A DNA stretch of 56,432 bases from an uncultured Saprospiraceae bacterium (GTDB lineage: Bacteria; Bacteroidota; Bacteroidia; Chitinophagales; Saprospiraceae), in the NCBI GenBank assembly GCA_937929945.1, contig CALFUK010000167.1, positions 1 through 56,432 on the forward strand, given 5' to 3'. Each line of letters starts with the position of its first letter. Position 1 is the first letter of the stretch. The translations under genes and the position numbers were made by a program. The notes below the pieces were generated by a model, which searched no databases, was not told the origin of the DNA, and was given only the letters and a program-made list of their open reading frames with translations. Of this stretch, positions 27,580 through 37,664 are shown piece after piece.

Positions 27580-30500
27580 ATGCATTTAAACTGCCGAATC
27601 TCTCTCTTCTTATTGTTTTTACTATCTCTGTCTACTATTGGTGCTGCTCAGACGACGACCACCTGCTTCAGTATCAGCAGCGGAATTGACGATATAGAGG
27701 AAACTGTAAGTGGTGGTAATATTGATCCGAACAGCTCAGACTTAGAGCTCATTCGAAATGGAGCAAATGACCAGCTCGTAGGATTGCGATTTCGCAACAT
27801 ATCCATCCCACCTGGAAGTATTATCACTAATGCCTACATCCAATTTACGACTGATGAAGCGAGCACTGGGCCTGCCAGTCTTAGGATTCGTGGTGAGAAT
27901 TCGGGTAATTCTGCTCCTTTCACTACTCAAAATTTTAATCTTTCACAGCGAGCGCTCACCACGGCAAATATTAGCTGGAACCCACTACCGTGGCAAATCT
28001 TCGGTGAATCGGGCGTGAATCAGCGAACTCCCGACATCTCAGCCATCGTCACAGAACAAATTACCTCGGCAGGATACAGCACAGGAAGCGCAATCAGTTT
28101 CATCATCAGCGGGACGGGTACCAGAACTGCTGAGTCCTTCGAAACATCATCAGCTCAGGCTGCAAAACTCTGCGTCAGCTACACCAGCTGCCTGCAGGAT
28201 AGTGATGGCGATGGTATCTGCGATCGAAATGATCCTGATATTAAAAATGACATCGTGATCAATGAGATTAACTATCGATCTGTACAGAATCAAGAAAATA
28301 TTGAATTCATAGAATTATATAATAACGATGTCGCATCTGTAGACATTGGTGGCTGGACACTGAGTAATGGAATAGAGTATACATTTCCTTCGCCTACGAA
28401 TATCGCACCGGGTAATTATCTCGTAGTCGCCGCGAATACAGCTGACTATTCAGGTCGCTGGTCTGGGGCTGTTCAAGGTCCATTCCAGAGAAGCTTGTCT
28501 AATCGAAAAGATGAAGTACTACTGGTAGATACCTACTGTAATAAAATCGATGAGGTAGATTACGAAAGCTGGAAAGAGTGGCCTAATGTGAGATATGACA
28601 ATGACGGTGATAACCCCATATCCATCCAAAAGATTAATCCTAATCTTCCTGGGCAGCATGCTGGTAGTTGGGCAGCAGCTACACCTACACCGAGAGTGCA
28701 GAATCATGTGAGTATCTATGAAGCAACCTCTACAGATGTAGCGGTGGTAAAGAGCGTATCCAGATCACCCAATAAACCCAAAAGCGGAGACTTAGTAAAG
28801 ATTAAGGTAGATATGTCCCAGAGTAGCTTCGCGCAGGCTGGTCCAATCAATGTAAAAATCCAATACCAAGATATGGCAGCAGGAAGCTATGTACCTAAGT
28901 CTAGCCCAATGTACAATTCTTGGATTCAAAGAGGAACGAACGACCTCGGTAATGGGCCAGACTCCATAGCGCTTGACGGAGTGTATACTGGCACCATACC
29001 AGCTTTTGTGCAGACGCACCGTAAGCTAGTGAGATATAGAATCAAGATCACTCAGGCAAATGGAGATGTTAGATATTATCCTGATGAGAAGCACACGGAG
29101 AGTAATTATGCATACTACGTATATGATGGACATGCTAATGTTGGTCCTTATGATCTATCTACCTTAAATCCAATGCAGGAAATCAGTATTATTACGACCT
29201 CAGCTATGGCTGACACATATATTGGAACAGGTGACGCCAGCACTAATGGAGGTATATATCCTTCACCAGGAAAAGATTTTTTGGGAGAAGGAACATTGAT
29301 CTATAATGGAAAAGTATACGATCACATGAGATTTAGGCCCAGGGGTGGAAATAGTAGGGTCGGAAGGGTCAAGCCAGGACTTAAGTTCGATATGAATCCT
29401 GAAAGAAGCATTACGACACAAAAAGACTGTGGTGATGATTATGATGTAGAGAGAAGTAAGATCATACTTTCTGGAGGATGGGTTGGTGATAAAGCTTCAC
29501 ATGGATTGGCTGAGTCATTAATTTATAAATTACGAGATTTAACTGGGGGGCTTAAAAGAGCGGTTGACTACACTCAATTTAGAGTTGTCGATAATACAAA
29601 CGAATCAGATGATTATTGGGGTATGTTCTTAATATTGGAAGACTATAATGGTGATTACCTGAAGGAGCATGGATTAGCTGAAGGAAATTTTTGGAATACC
29701 GATCGGAATTCTCCTACAAGACCAAGAGTCTTAGATTATGAGGGTGATTTTCCTGGTGCTGCGAATCTCGTTACTTTTGCTCCAAAAGATAGACCTGCCT
29801 TGAGAATATACAATGGTGGTGATAATAATATCAGAGCATTTAAGATCGATAATCGAGGTAATTTACCATTGCTATTTGGTGATCGGATTGCTAATGAGTT
29901 CTACGGGCAAAATGGTATTAATTACATAGGAAAACACAGCTACAGAGAATATTACGACTCAGAGTCTGGAAAATACCATGGATGGTGGGGTGATATGGAT
30001 AATGCATTCAATAGTCTTAGTGATGATGATACTTGGTTCGACAGACCAGTTATACCCGTTGATACTATACAAGGATCAATACTCGATAACAGGCTGTTGA
30101 TGGACAACTATCAGACAGAATATAACAATGCTTTAATTTCTGCTTATGACTTAATATTTGGTTACAAAGACCCTGCTTGTAATTGTACTCAGGCCGATTA
30201 TTTAGTTGATAGCGAATCCAAAAAAATATTTGATCCCTCAGCTCCAAATGGACCGAGTTGGGCTGCTGTGGATAGAGCCCGATGGGACGATACTGTAGTA
30301 CCCATACCAAGCGACCCAGCTCCTTCAGATGAAAACCAGAACCACAATTTAGGTTCAATTGCAGCTCATATCAACTGGTATAAAACCTGGTTTGAATTTC
30401 AAGGGATTAATCTTAAAAGAGATTTAATTAATAGTGTAACAAAACCCCAAACACCGCAAATCACTCTGGTTGGCACCAGTTTAAATAACCTTAGATTGAG

Positions 30501-32544
30501 ACATACTCAGGGATATCAACCTGGATTAGTCGGTAATCTGGGATTTGCAGCTTTAGAGTGGAGAGTTGGAGAATGGAGTGATCCGAATAATTCATTTTAT
30601 GATGGTGATTGTGGAGTTAAGTATGAAATAGATACTCATTGGCAGAGTGGTGAAATAACAGTCGCACCTATTGTCGGAGCTGCTGGTCAATTTACAATCC
30701 CGGCTGAAGCTAATCTCAAAGAAAAACGCACATATTTGATTAGAGTCAGACATAAGAATACATCTGGAGAGTGGAGTCACTGGAGCCAGCCTGCTAAGGT
30801 CGTCCCAACTCCAGCGACTAATGCTAACGCTTCTGATCTTGTGATTAATGAGATTATGTATAATCCTAATGAGTCAAAGCACGCGGAATTTGTGGAATTA
30901 CACAATAAAGGCAATACCACCATTGATCTAACACATTACGAATTCACAGATGGATTTGAATACACATTCCCCGATGGAGCTTCTATTCCTGCTGGAGAGT
31001 ATATATGTATAGCGCAGGATAGCGCAGATTTCTTAAAAGCTTATGGTTATTATCCATTTGGGGACTTTAAAGGTGCACTGAATAATTCAGGTGAGCTGCT
31101 CAAGCTTAGAGGGCCTTTTAGAACTATCGTAGACACCGTAAGGTTTACAGACTCCATTCCTTGGCCAGAGTCTGCTGATGATGGCTTTTATAGCATCGCA
31201 TTGAAAGACCCTACAATTGATAATAATATAGGATCTAACTGGGGGATTCAGCCTAACTTTGTGACGCCTTGTGCTGCTAATGAATTCTCTGATTTTGGTG
31301 ATCACCCATTCTCTGGCATAGTCATCAATGAAATACATTATAATCCAGCTCCAGAAAGGGATGCTAATGGTGTTATTGTCACCAGCGGTACTAAATTTGA
31401 GTTTATCGAGATCAAGAATATCTCTGCGAATGATATAGATATTTCCAATGCTGTCTTTACTGATGGTATTACCTATACTTTTGATATCGGAACGGTTATT
31501 CCTGCGGGTGGGTTCATTGTCTTAGCAGAGGATAAATCTTCGTTTACGGCTCGATATGGATTCGCTCCCTACGATAAGTATGACGGGAAGCTAAGCAATT
31601 CTGGAGAGCTAATTACATTAGTCAGCAGAGACGATGTCATACTGGATCAAGTAGAATATGCCACAGGTGGTCAAGGTGATTTCCCTCCTTTCTGGGACAG
31701 CCAGGCGAACGGCGGTGATGATGACAGAAGTTTGGCGCTCATCAATGGTCAATACGATAATAACACAAAGCTAAATTGGAAAGTACAGTGCATGCCTATT
31801 AACGCCACGACACCAGGCAGAGAGAATGATCATGGCTGTATCACTGGAACGGGAGTAGACTATAGTGGCCTAATTATTAATGAAATACATTATAATCCTG
31901 CTGGTGGAACGCCCCTGGAGTTCATTGAGATTGTGAATAGTGATCCGATTAACTTCATCAATATGTTAGATGTAGCGCTCACTGGAAACGGAGCTTTAAT
32001 GTATAAGTTTACCGATAGCTTACTATTTGGAGCGTCTTCCTACCCAAATAATTACATAGTGCTGGCGAAAGACTCCACAGCGTATCATAACGCTTATGGG
32101 GTAGCACCCTATGGAGTGTACAGCGGGGATCTCAATAACTCATCTGAGACACTCAGGTTAGCGGATCTTTTTAATACGACCATAGATGTAGTGACTTATG
32201 GGAGCACTGGAGCTTGGGATCCTATTCCAGCTACAGGTAGCCACAGTCTCGCCCTGATTAATGTTACTCTTGATAACAGTCTGGCTGCAAGCTGGGCTGC
32301 ACAGAATGTAAATGAGACGCCAAAGACAGTGAATACATTTGACAATTGTGATGACACTCACGTGGCACTCAATAACGCTATAACGACCACAGATCAATCA
32401 GTGAATATGCACATTATAACTAATGAGCGAATTGGTCCCAACTCAGTAGTGGATTACAATGCAGGTAACTATATAGAAATGAGACCAGATTTTGAAGTGC
32501 CGCTCGGTACGACATACCATGCCTTTATAGCACCGTGTCAGTAA
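27580..32544 (+). CDS. CotH-kinase family protein with lamin-tail domains and 3-coathanger C-terminus
   Basis: A 1654-residue secreted protein. A signal peptide (1-23, ending GAAQ) is followed by a domain with IRNGANDQLVGLRF, a calcium-binding-like DSDGDGICDRNDPD near 210, a first lamin-tail domain (about 225-300, IVINEINY...ENIEFIELYN) and a CotH kinase-like domain (about 510-860). The latter has HMRFRPRGGNSR and the metal-binding GDMDNAFN (D805, D807) seen in active CotH kinases. Three more lamin-tail domains begin at about 1088, 1247 and 1430 (each (V/I)INEI-x-YNP). The C-terminus (about 1560-1654, ending IEMRPDFEVPLGTTYHAFIAPC) is the Bacteroidota '3-coathanger stack' domain. It may phosphorylate an extracytoplasmic protein; the target is unknown. 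It is a single-gene unit with its own terminator. Confidence 0.88.
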   Translation: MHLNCRISLFLLFLLSLSTIGAAQTTTTCFSISSGIDDIEETVSGGNIDPNSSDLELIRNGANDQLVGLRFRNISIPPGSIITNAYIQFTTDEASTGPASLRIRGENSGNSAPFTTQNFNLSQRALTTANISWNPLPWQIFGESGVNQRTPDISAIVTEQITSAGYSTGSAISFIISGTGTRTAESFETSSAQAAKLCVSYTSCLQDSDGDGICDRNDPDIKNDIVINEINYRSVQNQENIEFIELYNNDVASVDIGGWTLSNGIEYTFPSPTNIAPGNYLVVAANTADYSGRWSGAVQGPFQRSLSNRKDEVLLVDTYCNKIDEVDYESWKEWPNVRYDNDGDNPISIQKINPNLPGQHAGSWAAATPTPRVQNHVSIYEATSTDVAVVKSVSRSPNKPKSGDLVKIKVDMSQSSFAQAGPINVKIQYQDMAAGSYVPKSSPMYNSWIQRGTNDLGNGPDSIALDGVYTGTIPAFVQTHRKLVRYRIKITQANGDVRYYPDEKHTESNYAYYVYDGHANVGPYDLSTLNPMQEISIITTSAMADTYIGTGDASTNGGIYPSPGKDFLGEGTLIYNGKVYDHMRFRPRGGNSRVGRVKPGLKFDMNPERSITTQKDCGDDYDVERSKIILSGGWVGDKASHGLAESLIYKLRDLTGGLKRAVDYTQFRVVDNTNESDDYWGMFLILEDYNGDYLKEHGLAEGNFWNTDRNSPTRPRVLDYEGDFPGAANLVTFAPKDRPALRIYNGGDNNIRAFKIDNRGNLPLLFGDRIANEFYGQNGINYIGKHSYREYYDSESGKYHGWWGDMDNAFNSLSDDDTWFDRPVIPVDTIQGSILDNRLLMDNYQTEYNNALISAYDLIFGYKDPACNCTQADYLVDSESKKIFDPSAPNGPSWAAVDRARWDDTVVPIPSDPAPSDENQNHNLGSIAAHINWYKTWFEFQGINLKRDLINSVTKPQTPQITLVGTSLNNLRLRHTQGYQPGLVGNLGFAALEWRVGEWSDPNNSFYDGDCGVKYEIDTHWQSGEITVAPIVGAAGQFTIPAEANLKEKRTYLIRVRHKNTSGEWSHWSQPAKVVPTPATNANASDLVINEIMYNPNESKHAEFVELHNKGNTTIDLTHYEFTDGFEYTFPDGASIPAGEYICIAQDSADFLKAYGYYPFGDFKGALNNSGELLKLRGPFRTIVDTVRFTDSIPWPESADDGFYSIALKDPTIDNNIGSNWGIQPNFVTPCAANEFSDFGDHPFSGIVINEIHYNPAPERDANGVIVTSGTKFEFIEIKNISANDIDISNAVFTDGITYTFDIGTVIPAGGFIVLAEDKSSFTARYGFAPYDKYDGKLSNSGELITLVSRDDVILDQVEYATGGQGDFPPFWDSQANGGDDDRSLALINGQYDNNTKLNWKVQCMPINATTPGRENDHGCITGTGVDYSGLIINEIHYNPAGGTPLEFIEIVNSDPINFINMLDVALTGNGALMYKFTDSLLFGASSYPNNYIVLAKDSTAYHNAYGVAPYGVYSGDLNNSSETLRLADLFNTTIDVVTYGSTGAWDPIPATGSHSLALINVTLDNSLAASWAAQNVNETPKTVNTFDNCDDTHVALNNAITTTDQSVNMHIITNERIGPNSVVDYNAGNYIEMRPDFEVPLGTTYHAFIAPCQ

Positions 32545-32566
32545 TCAGATCACATTAATCAAAAAG

Positions 32567-32601
32567 AAAAAGGAGCATGAATATTTTTTATGCTCCTTTT
32601 T
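32567..32601 (+). terminator. Hairpin terminator after the CotH/lamin-tail gene
   Basis: A perfect 12-bp stem (32567-32578 with 32590-32601), loop of 11 bases rich in T, followed by T residues. It is 22 bases after the stop codon. Confidence 0.85.
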
Positions 32602-32939
32602 GTTTTAAAGTCCACAAAAGAATAATTCATCATATCAGTTTTTTCATATGTATAACTCTCTCATAATAGATTGAGATAGTGTTTATATTTTGAATACCTT
32701 TACATAGCCCATACTCTATTTCCAGTCCCGATCATCGCATTCTGAATTATTTATAATAGCTTAACAAATAGATACAACTGAATCCTATTCAGATGTGTAC
32801 TTTTGCGGCAAAATTGATATTCATAATTAATTAAACCTATCTGTAACGTCTATAAAGTAAATAGTTAAAAGCGCCTTTTTAAGATAAGGACTCTTAGTTA
32901 TGTGCTGATAGCCAATGAGTTATAAAAAAAATTAAACCT
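32602..32939. other. Promoter region of the Oar-like receptor gene
   Basis: No gene was found in this 338-base stretch. It is AT-rich and contains a good -7 promoter box at 32798, described separately, leaving a leader of about 130 bases before the start codon at 32940. Confidence 0.5.
32798..32805 (+). promoter_or_regulatory. -7 box before the Oar-like receptor gene
   Basis: TACTTTTG fits TAnnTTTG and is followed by CGGC, as in the rpsO promoter in this window. The bases TTTTGC-G-GCAAAA (32801-32813) also form a small palindrome over the expected start of transcription. No clear TTTG is found 19-21 bases upstream. Confidence 0.5.
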
Positions 32940-35900
32940 ATGAAAAAACTATTATTCTTTGCTTTTTTTAGTCTGTCAGCTATATGTCTATTGGGACAGG
33001 GCGTGACGACATCTTCCATGAATGGTAAGATCACAGACACTACGGGTGAGTCACTCATCGGAGCTAATGTGCAAGCCATTCACCAGCCTACGGGCACATT
33101 CTATGGCAACAGTACAGATTTGGATGGCTTTTTTAGAATCGCTAATATGAGGGTCGGTGGCCCTTATACCATCACCATCAGCTACACAGGCTACCAAGAC
33201 TTCGTACAAGAAAACATCTTCATCAGACTCGGTAAGCCATCTAAGATCGATGCACAGCTATCAGAAGGAGCGATCAGCCTGGATGAGGTATTAGTATCAG
33301 CCGAGCGCTACTACGCTGGTCAGAGCTCAGGTGCTTCCACTGATATCAATGCTGAGGACATAGAGCTGATGCCGACCCTGAATCGGGATCTAAATGATTT
33401 CACCAGACTGACACCTCAGGCCAAAGAGTCTTTCGGTGGAGGATTCTCAGTGGCAGGTATCAATAACCGATATAACGCTGTCTATATAGATGGTGCGGTG
33501 AATAATGATGTCTTCGGACTGGCATCCAATGGTACGAATGGAGGTCAGACAGGTATCTCACCCATCAGTGTGGACGTGATCGATCAGATCCAAGTTGTGA
33601 TTTCACCCTATGATGTCAGTCTTGGTGGATTCGCAGGAGGTGGTATTAATGCCGTAACGAAGAGTGGTACGAATCAATTCGAAGGGACTGCCTACTACTT
33701 TCTTCAGAATGAGGGACTAGCAGGCAAGACTAATGGTAGCTTGATCAAAAGATTAGGGCAGACAGATGATGATAGGGTAGGTCTGGCAGAATTCTCTAAG
33801 CAGACATATGGAGCCTCACTTGGTGGGCCATTGGTAAAAAATAAAGTCTTCTTTTTCACTAACGTAGAGATCCAGAAAGATCAGACTCCATCCCCTTTTG
33901 ATTTTGCTGAATACAGAGGCGACTCATCAGAAGATGATCTGAATAATCTCTCTTCATTTCTACAAGAGACCTATGGCTATGATCCTGGACCATTCGGATC
34001 TAAGACAGATCAGTTGGATGGATTTAAGTTCTTCGGAAAGATCGATGTGAATCTGAGCGATGAGCATAAGCTGACTGTCAGAAATCAATATACCAATGCA
34101 GAGCAGCTCAATGTAAACGGCTCCAATGCTGGACGAATCAATTTCGAAAATAATGGAGTCTTCTTCCCGACGACGACTAATTCATTTGCAGTAGAGCTGA
34201 ATTCTACCTTTGGTAATAGTGCATCGAATAATTTCATCTTGGGGATCACCTCAGTTAGAGACGATAGAGACCCTATTGGCGATAACTTCCCTTACCTCAG
34301 TATCGATGATGGTAATGGATCTATCAGACTGGGAAGTGAGCAATTCTCTACAGCGAATCAGCTCGACCAAAACATCATCACGCTGACGAATAACTTCAAG
34401 CTGTATAAAGGGAAGCACACTCTGACAGTAGGTACACACAATGAATTCAGTGACTTTTACAACTTATTTATCAGACAAAACTTTGGATCATACGCTTATG
34501 ATTCATTAGCTGACTTTCTAAGCGGTGCTCCTGCGCCCGAGTATGACAGATCTTACTCACTGGTGGATAATCTGTCTGGTGATGGCTCACAAGCTGCTGC
34601 TGAATTCAAAACACTACAGTTAGGTTTTTACGCGCAGGATGATATTCAGGTGAATGACAGGCTGAATGTGACGGCGGGTATCAGATTAGACATTCCATTT
34701 ATTTTGACAGAGCAAAATATTGCACCAACATTCAATACGACGACATTGCCTCTGATCGCAGGCAGCTATGATGTCGAAAATGCGGAAGGCGGTAAGCTGC
34801 CTCAGGGCCAGCTGATGTTTTCACCTCGTTTAGGATTTAACTATGACTTAGCTGGTGATCAGCGTACGATATTGAGAGGTGGCTTAGGCGTCTTCACGAG
34901 TCGAGTACCATTCGTATGGCCAGGCGGCGCATACACGAATAATGGTGTGACCATAGGTGGTGTGAATGAGCGTAACATAGATGGAGATATTGAGTTTAGA
35001 CCTGATATCCAAAATCAATACACCAATGCCAACTTCACAGTCCCATCAGGTCAGGTCGACTTATTCTCTAAGGACTTCAAATACCCTCAGATATTCAGAG
35101 CCAGTCTGGCTGTGGATAAGGTCGTCGGAGCTGGTTGGAATGTCAGTCTGGAAGGTATGTATACTAAGACACTCAATAACGTGAATTACATCAATGTCAA
35201 TAATGACCCAACAGTGGATTTCAACTGGACGAATGGACCTGATAATCGGCCTGTATTCGGAAGAGATGATTTAGATCCTACTTACAGTGCTATCTATTTA
35301 GGGACTAATACGAATCAAGGATATACCTATACACTTACAGGAAGCCTGTCTAAAAGCTTTGCTAATGGCTTGACAACAGGATTTGCCATCACTTATGGTG
35401 ATGCATATTCGCTGCATGAAGGGACGTCGTCACAGAACTCATCTCAGTGGAGAGGCGCATTTAATGTGGACGGACGTAACAATCCAGCCTATGGGGTATC
35501 AGACTTTTCACTTGGTACTAGAATCATCGCGACTCTGGGATATGGATTTGACTGGGGTGGATCTGATGCATTCAAGACGACTATTTCTTTATTCTACGAA
35601 GGAGAGTCAGGTGATCCATATTCATACGTCTATGGCAACAGAGGAGGACAGAATATCAATAACGAGACAGGAAGTACCAGCAGAAACAGAAGTTTGATCT
35701 GGATTCCTGCTAACGAATCAGAGATCAGCCTGGTAGATCCGACTGAATATGCGGCACTGAATACCTTCATCGAGAATGATCCTTACCTGAGTGCTAATCG
35801 GGGATCATACGCTGGCAAAAATTCTAATCGTACGCCATTCGAATCCCAAATAGATTTCAGACTATTGCAGAATTTAGGAGTCAATACAGGAGGCAGAGGT

Positions 35901-36140
35901 CATAAGCTGCAGCTATCTGTGGATGTATTCAATTTCACTAACCTGCTGAACAAGAACTGGGGTGTGACGTATAATAATCCCTTCAATTATAATGTGATCA
36001 ACTTCGAAGGATACGCTGATGATGGTACGACACCTACATTCTCTTTTGATGATGATCGAGTGGGTAATGAAAGATTTAATATCAATAACACGCTGAGTCG
36101 CTGGAGAATGAGAGTCGGAATCAGATATATTTTTGATTAA
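32940..36140 (+). CDS. Oar-like TonB-dependent receptor
   Basis: A 1066-residue outer membrane protein. A signal peptide (1-19) precedes a carboxypeptidase-regulatory-like domain (about 26-112, MNGKITDTTGESLIGANVQ), then a plug region with AEDIELMPTLNRDLNDFTRLTPQA, FSVAGINNRYNAVYIDG and SPYDVSLGGFAGGGINAVTKSGTN, which are characteristic of the Oar group rather than SusC. The barrel follows and ends in RWRMRVGIRYIFD. No SusD gene follows, which fits Oar-type receptors. Oar is needed for development in myxobacteria, and related proteins in Bacteroidota are abundant in the outer membrane; some bind peptides, but the cargo here is unknown. It is monocistronic or leads into the DUF2911 gene, 137 bases downstream. 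Confidence 0.9.
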   Translation: MKKLLFFAFFSLSAICLLGQGVTTSSMNGKITDTTGESLIGANVQAIHQPTGTFYGNSTDLDGFFRIANMRVGGPYTITISYTGYQDFVQENIFIRLGKPSKIDAQLSEGAISLDEVLVSAERYYAGQSSGASTDINAEDIELMPTLNRDLNDFTRLTPQAKESFGGGFSVAGINNRYNAVYIDGAVNNDVFGLASNGTNGGQTGISPISVDVIDQIQVVISPYDVSLGGFAGGGINAVTKSGTNQFEGTAYYFLQNEGLAGKTNGSLIKRLGQTDDDRVGLAEFSKQTYGASLGGPLVKNKVFFFTNVEIQKDQTPSPFDFAEYRGDSSEDDLNNLSSFLQETYGYDPGPFGSKTDQLDGFKFFGKIDVNLSDEHKLTVRNQYTNAEQLNVNGSNAGRINFENNGVFFPTTTNSFAVELNSTFGNSASNNFILGITSVRDDRDPIGDNFPYLSIDDGNGSIRLGSEQFSTANQLDQNIITLTNNFKLYKGKHTLTVGTHNEFSDFYNLFIRQNFGSYAYDSLADFLSGAPAPEYDRSYSLVDNLSGDGSQAAAEFKTLQLGFYAQDDIQVNDRLNVTAGIRLDIPFILTEQNIAPTFNTTTLPLIAGSYDVENAEGGKLPQGQLMFSPRLGFNYDLAGDQRTILRGGLGVFTSRVPFVWPGGAYTNNGVTIGGVNERNIDGDIEFRPDIQNQYTNANFTVPSGQVDLFSKDFKYPQIFRASLAVDKVVGAGWNVSLEGMYTKTLNNVNYINVNNDPTVDFNWTNGPDNRPVFGRDDLDPTYSAIYLGTNTNQGYTYTLTGSLSKSFANGLTTGFAITYGDAYSLHEGTSSQNSSQWRGAFNVDGRNNPAYGVSDFSLGTRIIATLGYGFDWGGSDAFKTTISLFYEGESGDPYSYVYGNRGGQNINNETGSTSRNRSLIWIPANESEISLVDPTEYAALNTFIENDPYLSANRGSYAGKNSNRTPFESQIDFRLLQNLGVNTGGRGHKLQLSVDVFNFTNLLNKNWGVTYNNPFNYNVINFEGYADDGTTPTFSFDDDRVGNERFNINNTLSRWRMRVGIRYIFD

Positions 36141-36231
36141 TATCGGAGCTATACCAAAGGGGTAGATCTATTATTAGGAATTATTTAACTTTTTAGAGCG
36201 CTGATTTTCAGAATATTAGCTTAGTTAATTT

Positions 36232-36239
36232 TAAATTTG
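36232..36239 (+). promoter_or_regulatory. -7 box before the DUF2911 gene
   Basis: TAAATTTG fits TAnnTTTG and sits 38 bases before the ATG at 36278. A 14-bp perfect palindrome at 36243-36256 begins four bases later, where transcription should start. No TTTG is seen at the -33 distance. Confidence 0.5.
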
Positions 36240-36242
36240 CGT

Positions 36243-36256
36243 TTTGAAATTTCAAA
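36243..36256. promoter_or_regulatory. 14-bp palindrome, possible operator
   Basis: TTTGAAATTTCAAA reads the same on both strands. It overlaps the expected transcription start of the DUF2911 gene, a usual place for a repressor site. No regulator gene lies nearby. Confidence 0.4.
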
Positions 36257-36277
36257 CTAAACTGTAAATACATAAAT

Positions 36278-37129
36278 ATGAAAAATGTTATATTATTAAT
36301 CAGCTTATTCGTAGCAGGCATGATCTCTATCGATGCTTCTGCTCAGATTAAGACACCTGCACCAAGCCCATCTGCTAAAATAGAGCAGACAGTAGGCATG
36401 ACTGATGTGCATGTAGAATACTCAAGACCGAGTATGAAAGGCAGAACCATTTTTGCCGCTGATGGTCTGGTACCATTCGGAAAAAGATGGAGAACTGGTG
36501 CTAACCAGGCGACTAAAGTGACTTTCACTGAGGATGTACAGATAGAAGGTAAAGACCTTAAGAAAGGTTCTTACGCTTTATTCTCTACTCCAGGTGCATC
36601 TTCATGGGATGTACACTTCTTCGAGCACACGACTAACAGTGCTGGCGGATACGATGAAGCGACACCTGCACTCACAGCCACTGTGACTCCAGAGACTTTA
36701 CCTTTCGAGATGGAGTCTTTCGAAATCTTCGTAGGAGATCTGACTGCTAATGGTGCGACGCTTAACCTACTTTGGTCTAATGTCATGGTGCCTATGCAGC
36801 TTGGCGTACACACAGAGAAGCAAGCGATGGCTTCTATCGATAAGACTTTAGCTGGTCCTACAGATAGCGATTTTTACAACGCTGGTGTATACATGGCTAA
36901 CTCAGGTAAAGACCTTGAGAAAGCATTAGGTTACATCCAGAAAGTAACAAAAGGTGACAATCAAAAATTCTGGCAGCTAAGACAAGAGGCTGAAGTATTA
37001 GCTAAACTGGGTAAGCACAAAGAAGCTGTAACAGTAGCTAAGAAGTCAATGGCTCTTGCAACGGAAGCAGGTAATAATGATTACATCAAAATCAACAAAG
37101 ACAACATCGCCAAGTGGATGATGAAGTAG
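36278..37129 (+). CDS. DUF2911 domain protein, exported, with TPR-like C-terminus
   Basis: A 283-residue exported protein of the DUF2911 family, common in Bacteroidota and of unknown function. The signal peptide ends ASAQ at about residue 23. The domain follows with AKIEQTVGMTDVHVEYSRPSMKGRTIFAADGLVPFGKRWRTGANQATKVTF, then GSYALFSTPGASSWDVHFF, conserved in the family. Residues about 190-283 are helical with alternating Ala/Leu/Lys spacing (LEKALGYIQKV, HKEAVTVAKKSMALA) like tetratricopeptide repeats. It is expressed from its own promoter region and ends at a strong terminator. Confidence 0.88.
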   Translation: MKNVILLISLFVAGMISIDASAQIKTPAPSPSAKIEQTVGMTDVHVEYSRPSMKGRTIFAADGLVPFGKRWRTGANQATKVTFTEDVQIEGKDLKKGSYALFSTPGASSWDVHFFEHTTNSAGGYDEATPALTATVTPETLPFEMESFEIFVGDLTANGATLNLLWSNVMVPMQLGVHTEKQAMASIDKTLAGPTDSDFYNAGVYMANSGKDLEKALGYIQKVTKGDNQKFWQLRQEAEVLAKLGKHKEAVTVAKKSMALATEAGNNDYIKINKDNIAKWMMK

Positions 37130-37664
37130 TAAGCTTCTAATACTAAATAAGCATAGTAGAAAGCCAGATGTCGTCATGATGTCTGGCTTTTTTTTTATGT
37201 GCCTGATTAAGGCTATTTCAGCAGTAATAAAAAGTAGCTCATGGAGATATGCTCGTGACTACTTCTGGCTACCCCTCGCCAGCCGAAGCTCATTTATTTT
37301 GATTGACTTCCGAGATCGATTCCTTAGACTTATATATTTCCCGATTAGCCAATTTATTGATTTTCCAAGGTCATGTATTTCGTATAGCAGGATGTAGAAA
37401 TGACGGCTCCGCGCTTATCAATTGTGCATAAGCTGGATCTAAGGCTAACGCTTTGCTATTAGTCCGAATCGGATATTTTGCAATGCTTAAGGCATTCAAA
37501 TGATGACAAATGAGTCTAAGAATTTGCAGCTTGTGATTCTTATATTTCTTCCAACAGTGTAGCTGGATTCTTCGATAAACACTATTTTTTTAAAAATTTT
37601 CATGTGCAGAAGCAACCCTTTCTGAAATTAAGAGCCATATACTTATAGACAAGAAATTATAGGT
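37130..37664. other. Intergenic region between DUF2911 and the sigma-factor gene
   Basis: Apart from the terminator at 37160-37196 I see no gene in this 535-base stretch. An apparent frame at 37176-37397 begins inside the terminator and has no recognisable content. The region ends in the leader of the ECF sigma gene, whose start codon appears to be TTG. Confidence 0.45.
37160..37196 (+). terminator. Hairpin terminator after the DUF2911 gene
   Basis: A 9-bp stem (AAAGCCAGA at 37160-37168 with 37182-37190) with a partly self-paired loop, followed by a run of nine T. It lies about 30 bases after the stop codon. Confidence 0.85.

Noticed and set aside
37176-37397. Plus-strand frame after the DUF2911 gene
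   Set aside because: It starts inside a terminator hairpin, has no ribosome site and no recognisable content.
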